DNA of 14,258 nt from an uncultured Clostridia bacterium (GCA_946409885.1 CAMJYF010000014.1:1-14258); one strand, 5' to 3'; positions 1 through 6,978 are shown, numbered from the stretch's first letter. The notes: generated by a model from the sequence alone, not told the origin. Made by a program: numbers and translations.

Positions 1-60
1 CCAAAAACGGGGGCCGTCGGTTCATCCGCGGCTGCTGCCGCGGCATCGGCGCCGTTATAG
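1..60 (+). other. Possible 3' end of a plus-strand gene (edge)
   Basis: Frame 1 is open from the first base to a TAG at 58-60 and would encode a short alanine-rich tail beginning PKTGAVGSS. The plus-strand terminator at 107-133 is compatible with a plus-strand gene ending here. Against it, codons such as CCA, TCA, GCA and TTA and the TAG stop are unlike the neighbouring genes, and frames 2 and 3 are also open through here. If the residue before the window were leucine or asparagine, the tail would begin with an LPxTG- or NPxTG-like sortase motif, but the usual long hydrophobic stretch and basic end are missing. This is only a possibility. Confidence 0.2.
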
Positions 61-106
61 CCGGATCTTCGTCCTTTTCACAGAAACGGGATCGGAAAGG
101 GTTGCC

Positions 107-133
107 CGGCGCTTCCCCGCGCCGTTTTCCTTT
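107..133 (+). terminator. Rho-independent terminator, plus strand
   Basis: A 6-bp GC stem CGGCGC (107-112) and GCGCCG (119-124) closes a 6-nt TTCCCC loop and is followed by TTTTCCTTT (125-133). It would end a transcript entering from the left of the window. The T run is interrupted by two C, so it may be moderate in strength. The rest of 134-215 holds nothing recognisable, and no clear terminator for the minus-strand exporter gene was found there. Confidence 0.5.
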
Positions 134-215
134 CGACGGCTTTACTATACCGTGCGGTTCTTAACTGTTCCTTAAATTGGCAATCTTTTTTGATTTTTTG
201 TCGGCGGGTCTCCGT

Positions 216-1148
216 TTACGGCGCCGGGCGCTTTTTTTGGCCGGGCAGGCGGTCCGCCAGCTGGGAAACGAGGATGGCGGCAAAGAGGATCACACAGCCG
301 GCGATCTCGTTGCCGGTCATGCGCTCATGCAGAAAGACAGCGCTGCACAGTACGCCGAAGACGGATTCCGTGCAGAGGATGATGGAGGCCACGGTGGATT
401 CGGTGTATTTCTGCCCCACCACCTGAAAGGTGTAGGCCAGGCCGCAGCTGAGCACGCCGGTATACAGCAGCGGGAACAGGCATTCCTTCAGGGCCGCCGC
501 GGAGGGGGATTCAAACAGGAACATACACACGCAGGAGATGGCCCCGCACACCGCGAACTGCACGCAGGAGAGCTTGACCGTATCGGAATCCGCCGCCACC
601 CGCTCCGTCAGCAGAATGTGGCAGGCAAACAGCACGGCGCACAGCAGGGTGAGCAGATCCCCCCGGTTGACGCCGGAAAAGCCCGCGTCCGCCACGCACA
701 GAAAGTACAGGCCCACGCAGCCCGCCGCCACGCAGCCCCAGGTGACCGCGGGCACCCGCTTGCCGAAAAACAGGCCGATAAAGGGCACAAAGAACATATA
801 AAAGGCGGTGATAAAGGCGATCTTGCCCGGCTGGGAGTATAAAAACGCGAACTGCTGGCAGTTGCTGGCCGCGCACAGGGCCAGCCCCATCAGCGCCCCG
901 CTGCGCAGGGCCTTCCGGTCGGCGGCCCGCTTTTGTTCTTTGGTGGGCGCGCCGGGTCTGCGGGCGGTAACGGCGTCTTTGATGAGGATGACAGGCGCCA
1001 GCACCGCCGCGCCGATGAGCATCCGTATGCCGTTGAAGGTGAAGGGCTCCACGCTTTCCATGCCCATGCTTTGGGTGACGAAGGCGGAACCCCAGATCAC
1101 CGCCGTGAGGAACAGGATCAAAACGCCTTTCAGCTGCGTTTGTTTCAT
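216..1148 (-). CDS. DMT-family (EamA) transporter
   Basis: Predicted integral membrane carrier of the drug/metabolite transporter superfamily, which typically exports amino acids, metabolites or drugs; the substrate cannot be read from sequence. The product of 310 residues has about ten hydrophobic segments in two similar halves, the two-EamA-domain size. It opens with the family-typical start (GVLILFLTAVIWGSAFVTQ), and the second half holds the typical YTFQVVGQKYTESTVASIIL stretch with a glutamate in a late helix (LCTESVFGVLCSAV). It ends in a basic tail (GQKKRPAP). A TTG three codons upstream (1157) is in frame, but the AAAGG ribosome site (1163-1159) is only one base from it and ten from the ATG at 1148, so the ATG is preferred. 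The gene is monocistronic and diverges from the deacetylase gene. Confidence 0.9.
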   Translation of the reverse strand: MKQTQLKGVLILFLTAVIWGSAFVTQSMGMESVEPFTFNGIRMLIGAAVLAPVILIKDAVTARRPGAPTKEQKRAADRKALRSGALMGLALCAASNCQQFAFLYSQPGKIAFITAFYMFFVPFIGLFFGKRVPAVTWGCVAAGCVGLYFLCVADAGFSGVNRGDLLTLLCAVLFACHILLTERVAADSDTVKLSCVQFAVCGAISCVCMFLFESPSAAALKECLFPLLYTGVLSCGLAYTFQVVGQKYTESTVASIILCTESVFGVLCSAVFLHERMTGNEIAGCVILFAAILVSQLADRLPGQKKRPAP

Positions 1149-1179
1149 GATTGCCAATCCTTTGCTTTGATTTTTTCAC

Positions 1180-1208
1180 ATTATAGGTGTCCGCGTGGGC
1201 AAAATCAA
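1180..1208 (-). promoter_or_regulatory. Sigma-A promoter of the DMT transporter
   Basis: On the minus strand, TTGATT (1208-1203) and a perfect TATAAT (1185-1180) are separated by exactly 17 bp. The -10 box lies about 30 bases upstream of the ATG, giving a short leader. Confidence 0.75.
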
Positions 1209-1248
1209 TACCCGGCCTGTAAATTTTTTGGAAAATTTTGCGGAAGGA

Positions 1249-1277
1249 TTGAAAGTTGCCGCAAAAAAAGGTACTAT
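1249..1277 (+). promoter_or_regulatory. Sigma-A promoter of the polysaccharide deacetylase gene
   Basis: TTGAAA (1249-1254) and TACTAT (1272-1277) are spaced by 17 bp. A second -10-like TATGAT at 1290-1295 has no matching -35 box. The promoter is back to back with that of the DMT transporter, with about 40 bp between the two -35 boxes, so a regulator bound between them could affect both. Confidence 0.6.
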
Positions 1278-1325
1278 ATAGCCGGATCGTATGATAACAC
1301 AAAAAAACGGAGCGTTTACCTGAAA

Positions 1326-2816
1326 ATGCGTCAAAAGAAAAAGACCCCCAAAAAGCAGGCGGTGGAGATCGTCGTGCTGTCCTTCCTGATCGCGCTGTTT
1401 GGCGGCGCGATTTTGCTGATGACCGTTCCCTCGCCGCAGATCCTGCTGGAGGGAAAGCCCACGGAGCGCGTGGACGTGTTCGCCACCTATACGGACGCGG
1501 GCGCTTCCGCCAGATTTCTGTTCTTTGATATCTCGGACCGGATCGTAAGCAGCGAAACGGTGGATACCTCCCGGCCGGGGCGGTATCAGATCCGGTACGC
1601 CGTTTCGGTCTTTCTGAAGGACGCCGCCGTCTTCCGCACGGTGGAGGTGGTGGACCGCACGCCCCCCGTGGTGACGCTGGTGGGGGACAGCGAGCTGCGG
1701 CTGGAGGACATACGGGACTTTTCCGACCCCGGCGCCACGGCGCAGGACAACTACGACGGGGATCTCTCCTCGTCGGTCACCCTGTCCCATACCGAAAAGA
1801 AGATAGAAAAAGGAGAAGACGCCGGCGGCACGGAATACACCTATACCTATTCGGTGCTGGACAGCTCCGGCAACACGGGCTTTGCCACCCGCCGGGTGCT
1901 GGTGCTGGACAAGACCCCGCCCGTTATCACCCTGCGCGGCGAGGAGACCGTCACGGTGATGCTGGGCCAGCCCTACGAGGAGCAGGGCGCCGCCGCGGAG
2001 GACGCGGTCTCCGGCGAAGTGGAGGTGAGCGTTTCCGGCAGCGTGGATACGGGCACGGAGGGCGAATACGCCGTCAGATACACTGCCGAAGACGAGGCGG
2101 GCAACACGGCGGAGGTGATCCGCAAGGTACGGGTGAAAAAGCCCCTGCCCGCCGTCAGCCAGGGCCAACCCCTCACGCCCGGCGGCTCCTACGTGGCCCT
2201 TACCTTTGACGACGGCCCCTCCGGCAACACCACCGCTGTGCTGGACGTGCTGCAAAAATACGGCGTCAAGGCCACTTTCTTCATCCTCAACTATTCGGAA
2301 TCCCAGATCCCGCTGCTGAAGCGCATCGTCAACGAGGGCCACACGCTGGCCATCCACTCCTATTCCCACGACTATTCCGCCATTTACACCTCCGCGGACG
2401 CCTATATGAACGGCGTATATACCATGCGGGACAAGATTTTGCGGGATACCGGCTACAGCGCCACCATCCTGCGCTTCCCGGGCGGCAGCTCCAACACCGT
2501 CAGCAGAAGCTACTGCTCGGGGGTGATGACCCGTCTGGCCAAACGGACGGCGGAGGAGGGCTACACCTACTTTGACTGGAACGTGGACAGCGGCGACGCG
2601 GACGGCAACTGCATGTCCAAGGATTATCTGGTGAAAAACGTGAAAAACGGCCTGCGTCAGGGCCGGGTGAACGTGGTGCTGATGCACGACGCCGCCCCCA
2701 AGACCACCACCCCCCAGGCGCTGCCGGAGATCATCGCCGACGCGCAGGCGAAGGGGTATACGTTCATCCCCCTGTCCTCCTCCGTGCCCCCGGTGCATCA
2801 CGGCATCAACAATTAA
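1326..2816 (+). CDS. Membrane-anchored polysaccharide deacetylase (NodB/CE4) with Ig-like domains
   Basis: Likely removes N-acetyl groups from peptidoglycan or another surface glycan outside the membrane. The 496-residue product has a basic N-terminus, one membrane segment (about residues 12-32), two DUF5011/Ig-like modules each starting with a TPPV-L motif (about 108-192 and 193-270), and a C-terminal NodB domain (about 285-480). All CE4 motifs are visible: TFDDGP (D295, D296), HSYSH (H344, H348), RFPGGSSN (R383), DWNVDSGD (D417) and LMHD (H454), so it should be active. The ATG at 1326 lies 13 nt after GGAG (1309-1312). An in-frame CTG at 1320, 7 nt after it, is a possible alternative start that adds two residues. 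The frame is open far upstream, but that stretch reads through the divergent promoters and is not coding. No terminator was seen before the next gene. Confidence 0.92.
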   Translation: MRQKKKTPKKQAVEIVVLSFLIALFGGAILLMTVPSPQILLEGKPTERVDVFATYTDAGASARFLFFDISDRIVSSETVDTSRPGRYQIRYAVSVFLKDAAVFRTVEVVDRTPPVVTLVGDSELRLEDIRDFSDPGATAQDNYDGDLSSSVTLSHTEKKIEKGEDAGGTEYTYTYSVLDSSGNTGFATRRVLVLDKTPPVITLRGEETVTVMLGQPYEEQGAAAEDAVSGEVEVSVSGSVDTGTEGEYAVRYTAEDEAGNTAEVIRKVRVKKPLPAVSQGQPLTPGGSYVALTFDDGPSGNTTAVLDVLQKYGVKATFFILNYSESQIPLLKRIVNEGHTLAIHSYSHDYSAIYTSADAYMNGVYTMRDKILRDTGYSATILRFPGGSSNTVSRSYCSGVMTRLAKRTAEEGYTYFDWNVDSGDADGNCMSKDYLVKNVKNGLRQGRVNVVLMHDAAPKTTTPQALPEIIADAQAKGYTFIPLSSSVPPVHHGINN

Positions 2817-2839
2817 GGCATACTTTTTTGATCCTGCAC

Positions 2840-2868
2840 TTGCTTTTCCGTTTTTCCTGCGATATAAT
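2840..2868 (+). promoter_or_regulatory. Sigma-A promoter of the metallophosphoesterase gene
   Basis: TTGCTT (2840-2845) and a perfect TATAAT (2863-2868) are 17 bp apart. The same -35 hexamer, spacing and -10 box occur before the epimerase gene at 9886-9914. The gene therefore has its own promoter despite being only 91 bp after the deacetylase. Confidence 0.75.
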
Positions 2869-2907
2869 AAAAATGTATTATTATCTGTACCGCACAGGAG
2901 GTATCTC

Positions 2908-4362
2908 ATGAAACGTACGTTCCAAAGACTGCTCTGCGTGATCCTTTCTTTCCTGCTGCTGACGGGGATGGCCGCCACGGCCTCCGCGGACGAGGTGCGG
3001 CGCGTCTCCTGCTCCATGTATGCCGACGGCGCCACGGGGCGCGGTTTCTGCTGGTTTACGGCGGAAAAGAGCGCTTCCGACCTGCAGCTGGTGGCCAAGG
3101 CGGATTTTACCAGCGACTTCGCCAACGCCAAAACCTATTCCGGCAAGGCGACGCTCTACCGCCAGCAGTATTCCCATAAGGTGTCCGTCGCCGATCTGTC
3201 CCCCGGCACGGAATACTACTACCGGGTGGGCGACGCGGCCAAGGACCTGTGGAGCGACGTCTGCTCCTTTGTCACCGACGACCGGGACGACAGCTTTTCC
3301 TTTATCACCGTTGCCGACGTGCAGGCCAGCAGCGACGAAAACTTCGCCCACGCCGCCCTTACCATGAAGGCCGCCATGGAGACCCTGCCGGAGGCGGAAT
3401 TCAACGTGAACCTGGGCGACTACGTCAACGACAACACCAACGAGGAGTGGGACTGGTTCTTCAAGAACTTCGCCTTTGCCAACGAGACCATGACCCACGT
3501 GCCCGTGGCGGGCAACCACGACGGCAACATCACCAACAAGCTGAACACCTTCTGCTTCCAGAACACCTTCTGCCTGGATGAATCCGTCAACCGCTCCACG
3601 GAGGGCGTGTACTACTCCTTCGATTACGGCAACGCCCACTTCGCGGTGCTGAACACCAACGACATGTACCCCATGAGCCAGGCCCAGCGCAACTGGCTGG
3701 TGAACGATATGTCCGCCTCCCACGCCATGTGGAAGATCGTGCTGATGCACCGGGCCAGCTACTCCGCCGGCAAAAACATCAACAAGCCGGATACCATCGT
3801 CATGCGCGAGGTGCTGATGCCCCTGTTCGACTGTCTGGATATCGACATGGCCTACGCCGGGCACGACCACATGTACCTGCGCACCACCCAGGTCTACAAG
3901 GACAAGGCCGTGGAGGGCGTGGAATACGTCACCGAGAATTACAAGGGGACGGAGACCACCTTCGCGGTGGACCCGGAGGGCACCGTCTACGTGATCCCCT
4001 CCACCGCCGGCACCAAGCGCTACAACGTGAACGAGAACGCCATCAAGCCCATTCTGGACGTGGCGGACGTGTATTTTTCCACCAGGAGCGAATATGAAAA
4101 CGGCGGCGGCTGCTTCTGCACCACCGAGATCGACGGCGGAAAGCTGGTCTATAAAGCCTACGTGGTCAACGACGACACCCAGGCCGTAAAGCTGGTGGAT
4201 ACCTACGCCATCAGCAAATCCGCCCCCGGCGAAGTAAAGGAGATCGATCTGGATCAGTCCCTGTTTTCCACCATTCTGGCCTGGTTCGCGGATTTCGTCA
4301 TCGCCGTTTCCGGCATGATGCTGGAATACGTAAAGCTGCTGTTCCAGGTGATCGCCAAATAA
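2908..4362 (+). CDS. Secreted purple-acid-phosphatase-like metallophosphoesterase
   Basis: Predicted exported hydrolase of phosphate esters with a binuclear metal centre. Its 484 residues comprise a signal peptide (about 1-27, cut near ASADEV), a fibronectin-III-like N-terminal domain (about 30-128, with the typical LSPGTEYYYRVGD motif), a metallophosphoesterase domain (about 130-430) and a hydrophobic C-terminal helix (about 452-484). Metal ligands visible in order are D137 (VADVQ), D171 (NLGDY), N203 and H204 (AGNHD), H281 (LMHR) and H319/H321 (GHDH). The order and spacing match purple acid phosphatases, but GD-x-x-Y, which supplies the iron-binding tyrosine, reads GDYVN, so N174 stands in that place. 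The enzyme may not use the classic Fe(III) site. The start is well supported: AGGAGG (2896-2901) lies 6 nt before ATG. The hydrophobic tail could hold the protein at the membrane. Confidence 0.9.
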   Translation: MKRTFQRLLCVILSFLLLTGMAATASADEVRRVSCSMYADGATGRGFCWFTAEKSASDLQLVAKADFTSDFANAKTYSGKATLYRQQYSHKVSVADLSPGTEYYYRVGDAAKDLWSDVCSFVTDDRDDSFSFITVADVQASSDENFAHAALTMKAAMETLPEAEFNVNLGDYVNDNTNEEWDWFFKNFAFANETMTHVPVAGNHDGNITNKLNTFCFQNTFCLDESVNRSTEGVYYSFDYGNAHFAVLNTNDMYPMSQAQRNWLVNDMSASHAMWKIVLMHRASYSAGKNINKPDTIVMREVLMPLFDCLDIDMAYAGHDHMYLRTTQVYKDKAVEGVEYVTENYKGTETTFAVDPEGTVYVIPSTAGTKRYNVNENAIKPILDVADVYFSTRSEYENGGGCFCTTEIDGGKLVYKAYVVNDDTQAVKLVDTYAISKSAPGEVKEIDLDQSLFSTILAWFADFVIAVSGMMLEYVKLLFQVIAK

Positions 4363-4449
4363 CCGCCCCTTCCCCGCGCGAGAATAATTCATCACGGATC
4401 ATTGTGGGAGTTGAGAGGAACAAAGCGGGAGTTGCGAGGCACCCGTAGC

Positions 4450-4467
4450 ACGGAGCCTCAGCTCCGT
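4450..4467 (+). repeat. GTAGC-hairpin copy a
   Basis: GTAGC is followed by the stem ACGGAGC, the loop CTCA, then GCTCCGT. This is the first copy of the hairpin family described under the two mobile-like elements. Confidence 0.6.
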
Positions 4468-4501
4468 CTTCTGTTGGCGCGCCGCAGGCGTATAATGTAG
4501 C

Positions 4502-4518
4502 GCGGCTCCGTGAGCCGC
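4502..4518 (+). repeat. GTAGC-hairpin copy b
   Basis: GTAGC at 4497-4501 precedes the hairpin GCGGCTC-CGT-GAGCCGC. The copy pairs perfectly over 22 bp with copy c, which lies in inverted orientation 148 bp further on. Confidence 0.6.
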
Positions 4519-4665
4519 AATCTCGCCTGCCGGCTCAGGCATCGCTTCTGCTTCGCAGAGGTGTCCACTGGACACCCGCGACGCAACGCGATTCCGATTA
4601 TTAAACGTTAATTATGTTTTTACGTTCAATAAAAGCAACTTCTTCCCTGAACCGCCTTCGGCGGG

Positions 4666-4682
4666 GCGGCTCACGGAGCCGC
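4666..4682 (-). repeat. GTAGC-hairpin copy c (inverted)
   Basis: Read on the minus strand this is GTAGC followed by GCGGCTC-CGT-GAGCCGC, identical to copy b. It lies just inside the right end of the element. Confidence 0.6.
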
Positions 4683-4750
4683 GCTACGGGGTTCGCGTCG
4701 CCTCGACAAATCCCTGTTTGCCGTTATCCCACAATAATCCCTGCTGAATC

Positions 4751-4783
4751 AAAAAAAGCCCCGCTGCCGACCGGCCGCGGGGC
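4751..4783 (-). terminator. Rho-independent terminator of the M6 protease gene
   Basis: On the minus strand, GCCCCGC (4783-4777) pairs with GCGGGGC (4764-4758), with an additional inner GCCG/CGGC stem, and is followed by seven T (4757-4751). It starts about 15 bp after the protease stop codon and directly abuts the outer end of the MITE-like element. Confidence 0.85.
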
Positions 4784-4798
4784 GAAGTTTGTTTTATG

Positions 4799-6706
4799 TC
4801 ACATTCTGCCGAACAGGTGCGCGAAGAAGTACAGGATGCGGTGCAGGAAGGAGACGATGCGCTGCAGGAAGGAGCCGTCGTGGTACTGATGGCAGTAGGG
4901 GCAGATCTGATCCGCCGGGATCAGCTGCTCACCGCAGCGGGCGCACTGGCCCTGGCCGTTGGCGGCGGTATGGCCCAGCGCCGGGATTGTCACCGGGTCT
5001 GCCGTCTCCACGGTTCCGGTGGCGTCCGTAAAGTGCAGGCCGCACAGGGGGCATTCATAGTAGCCCAGTCCGGTTCCGGTGCAGGTGGGGGCCGTTACAG
5101 TGACAAGGACGGGATTGTGAGCGTGGTCCTCCGGGTTCAGCTCCAGCCGCATTTCGGGGCCCGCGTCGGTAAGGAAGGCCGTTTTGATGCCGGAAAGGGT
5201 CCTGCCGGAGCGCAGGCCGGCGTCGGCGCCGGTGCCGTAGAGGGGCAGATCCAGCGTATCGCCCAGGGCGGAGAAGGTTTCGGTCCACACGGCACTGTCA
5301 AAGAAGGGGGCGGAGGTCAGCACCTTTTTGTTGGCGCCGGTAAAGGCCAGGGAACCGTCGGAGGCGGTCTCCGGGAACAGCGCCGTCAGGCCGGGGTGGT
5401 GGCCGGCGTTGTTCACCGTGTTGTCCAGCAGGCCCTTTTCCATCACGGCGTCGTCCACGTGCCAGAAGAGAAGGCCGCCGTTTTCGGTGTCAAATTCCTC
5501 CGTCATGGGGGCGTTCCACTTGTCGGGCACGCGGTTTTCCACCAGATAGTATTCCTCCGGGTTCTGGGTGGGGATGCGCAGCACGCTGTAACTGTCGTTT
5601 TCCGCGTAATTCTGGGCCGATACCGTATACACGCCGGAATCGCCCGCCGTTTCCGGGGTCACCCAGCCCAGCGCCACGCGGCTCCAGGCGTCCAGCGGGC
5701 AGGGGATCCATTCGCCCTCCTCCGTCGGGGTGCTCCAGGCGTCCATGCACATCAGGCTCAGGCAGCCCACGTCGTATTTGCCCCATTCATGGGAGGTATT
5801 GTAATTGGTCTCATACAGATCCGGCAGGCCCAGGTAGTGGCCCAGCTCATGGGCCATCACGCTGGTGGAGTTCTGGGCGTCGGTGTCGTCCGTTTCGGCG
5901 ATGGCGATGTAGGAGCTGACCTGTACACCGCCGATCACCGGCACCTGGGCGTCAAACTCATAATCCTCGATCAGCTCCGCCAGGGACCAGGCGTGGGACC
6001 ACAGATAGGCGCTGTTGCCATGCTCGTAGGAGACGGAGGAGGCGGCCTCGTAGCCGGCCACCACAAATCCCACAGCCAGCTCGTCCGTGGTGATCGCGCC
6101 GTCCTCATTGGCGTCATAGGCGGCAAAATCGATCTGGTCGCCCGCCGCTTCCAGCGCCGCGGTGAAAGCCTCCAGCAGGGTGCGGTTGGCGAGGATATCC
6201 TTTTTGCTCATGTAGGCGTCCTCCAGCCGCCAGTCGCTGTGGGGCAGGTCCACGCTCACGTGGATCACGCCGTCGCCGGCGGCGTCGGCCGCGTTGGTGT
6301 TGCCGCTCACGCCAAACGCGGAGCTCTCCCGCGCGGGGGTAAAGGTGAACTGGCCAAGGGACATGTCGGTGTAGAATTCCGCCAGGGAGCTGTCCCTGCG
6401 GAAAATGGTGCTGCCCCAGTCAAAACCGTCGTTGTAGGGCAGGTCGTTGAAGCCCACCACGATCACGGCCAGGGGCAGGTCGGTGACGGCGGGGTCCAGC
6501 GATGGCGCGCGCATGGGGCCGTTGTTGCGCTTGGCGGCGGTTTCGGACAGGTCCGCCAGCGTCAGCAGCGGGCCGGGGTGGGATTTGCAGCCCCGGGCGC
6601 TTTGCGCCTCTTTGGCGGAGGGCGCGGCCAGGGACGTGAGGGTGAGCAGCAGCGCGCAGGCAACCGCGCACAGGGTCATCAGGAGCCAACGGATGGAGTG
6701 TTTCAT
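4799..6706 (-). CDS. Secreted M6-family zinc metalloprotease
   Basis: Predicted extracellular protease related to immune inhibitor A (peptidase family M6). Its 635 residues begin with a signal peptide (about 1-28, ending near SLAAPSA). The catalytic motif HELGHYLGLPD gives zinc ligands H286 and H290, the general base E287 and D296 as in HExxHxxGxxD; a likely Met-turn is M319 or M321 (SLMCMDAW). DANEDGAITTDEL at 198-210 resembles a calcium-binding EF-hand loop. The C-terminal part (about 540-635) holds cysteine pairs (CPLC, CARC, CPYC followed by HQYHDG) and ends in an aromatic-rich hydrophobic helix (FLQRIVSFLHRILYFF), which may hold it at the cell surface. AGAGG (6717-6713) lies 6 nt before the ATG. 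An AT-rich stretch at 6719-6770 probably carries its promoter, but no consensus pair was clear. It is transcribed toward, and terminated before, the convergent phosphoesterase gene. Confidence 0.93.
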   Translation of the reverse strand: MKHSIRWLLMTLCAVACALLLTLTSLAAPSAKEAQSARGCKSHPGPLLTLADLSETAAKRNNGPMRAPSLDPAVTDLPLAVIVVGFNDLPYNDGFDWGSTIFRRDSSLAEFYTDMSLGQFTFTPARESSAFGVSGNTNAADAAGDGVIHVSVDLPHSDWRLEDAYMSKKDILANRTLLEAFTAALEAAGDQIDFAAYDANEDGAITTDELAVGFVVAGYEAASSVSYEHGNSAYLWSHAWSLAELIEDYEFDAQVPVIGGVQVSSYIAIAETDDTDAQNSTSVMAHELGHYLGLPDLYETNYNTSHEWGKYDVGCLSLMCMDAWSTPTEEGEWIPCPLDAWSRVALGWVTPETAGDSGVYTVSAQNYAENDSYSVLRIPTQNPEEYYLVENRVPDKWNAPMTEEFDTENGGLLFWHVDDAVMEKGLLDNTVNNAGHHPGLTALFPETASDGSLAFTGANKKVLTSAPFFDSAVWTETFSALGDTLDLPLYGTGADAGLRSGRTLSGIKTAFLTDAGPEMRLELNPEDHAHNPVLVTVTAPTCTGTGLGYYECPLCGLHFTDATGTVETADPVTIPALGHTAANGQGQCARCGEQLIPADQICPYCHQYHDGSFLQRIVSFLHRILYFFAHLFGRM

Positions 6707-6778
6707 AGGGGACCTCTCTTTCTGAAAAAAAGTATTTTAATTTTTATCAAGTAAAAAACGGGGTCTTATCATGGTAGC

Positions 6779-6796
6779 GCGGCACCTCAGTGCCGC
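6779..6796 (+). repeat. GTAGC-hairpin copy d
   Basis: GTAGC leads into GCGGCAC-CTCA-GTGCCGC. It has the same CTCA loop as copy a, but the stem bases differ on both sides, so pairing is kept. Confidence 0.6.
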
Positions 6797-6823
6797 TATT
6801 GGCATAAACAACTTATGCGTAGC

Positions 6824-6840
6824 ACGGCGTATTACGCCGT
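6824..6840 (+). repeat. GTAGC-hairpin copy e
   Basis: GTAGC at 6819-6823 leads into ACGGCGT-ATT-ACGCCGT. It is the inner copy of the second element. Confidence 0.55.
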
Positions 6841-6937
6841 CAGAACCCTTCTTTTTAATGCCGGTGTTGTGAAAACGCGATATTCCACGGATATCATTCT
6901 GTTACGCCGTGTTGCCTGAAGTAACTTTTTCCTCATA

Positions 6938-6955
6938 GCGGCACTGAGGTGCCGC
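6938..6955 (-). repeat. GTAGC-hairpin copy f (inverted)
   Basis: Read on the minus strand this is identical to copy d (GCGGCAC-CTCA-GTGCCGC after GTAGC). It forms the right arm of the 27-bp perfect inverted repeat. Confidence 0.6.
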
Positions 6956-6978
6956 GCTACCGCCAACGGGCCGCGCCG

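Larger units (their letters stand above)
4387..4749. mobile_element. MITE-like element with terminal inverted repeats and hairpin chain
   Basis: This fills most of the gap between two convergent genes. Its ends are imperfect inverted repeats: 4387-4409 (core GGATCATTGTGGGA) matches the reverse complement of 4727-4749 (core GGATTATTGTGGGA) at about 20 of 23 positions. Weaker inverted similarity continues inward through a (G)CGAGGC block to CCCGTAGC(A/G)CGG. A 22-bp perfect inverted pair lies at 4497-4518 and 4666-4687. Between the ends are hairpins at 4450-4467, 4502-4518, 4525-4540, 4547-4559, 4560-4576 (GGTGTCC-ACT-GGACACC), 4652-4664 and 4666-4682. No transposase and no credible open frame is present, so it would be non-autonomous. 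A target-site duplication is not obvious. It could instead be a structured RNA or a transcription-punctuation element. Confidence 0.55.
6773..6961. mobile_element. Second small inverted-repeat element
   Basis: A 189-bp intergenic stretch bounded by a perfect 27-bp inverted repeat (6773-6799 and 6935-6961), beginning GGTAGCGCGGCACCTCAGTG at the left end. Each arm is itself a hairpin. An inner hairpin ACGGCGT-ATT-ACGCCGT at 6824-6840 also has a second partner at 6903-6911 (TACGCCGTG). There is no open frame. It shares the GTAGC(G/A)CGG lead-in and hairpin layout with the element at 4387-4749 but is shorter and lacks its outer GGATTATTGTGGGA ends. It lies between the glycosidase stop and the protease promoter region, so as RNA it could end or attenuate read-through from one to the other. 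Confidence 0.55.

Noticed and set aside
1176..3131. Long minus-strand open frame opposite the deacetylase and into the phosphoesterase
   Set aside because: It crosses two promoters and two gene boundaries and is low-complexity His/Gly/Arg/Val-rich; the plus strand has complete CE4 motifs.
2881..4395. 504-codon minus-strand open frame opposite the phosphoesterase
   Set aside because: It mirrors the phosphoesterase gene almost exactly, is made of Val/Gly/His repeats and lacks any domain pattern.
4614..4889. 91-codon plus-strand open frame across the hairpin element
   Set aside because: It runs from the element through the protease terminator into the antisense of the protease gene, is Arg/Ser-rich, and has no ribosome site.
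4796..6754. Long plus-strand open frame opposite the protease
   Set aside because: It is a GC-driven antisense shadow: the minus strand carries a signal peptide, HExxH motif, ribosome site and terminator, while the plus frame is a Gly/His/Val-rich string.
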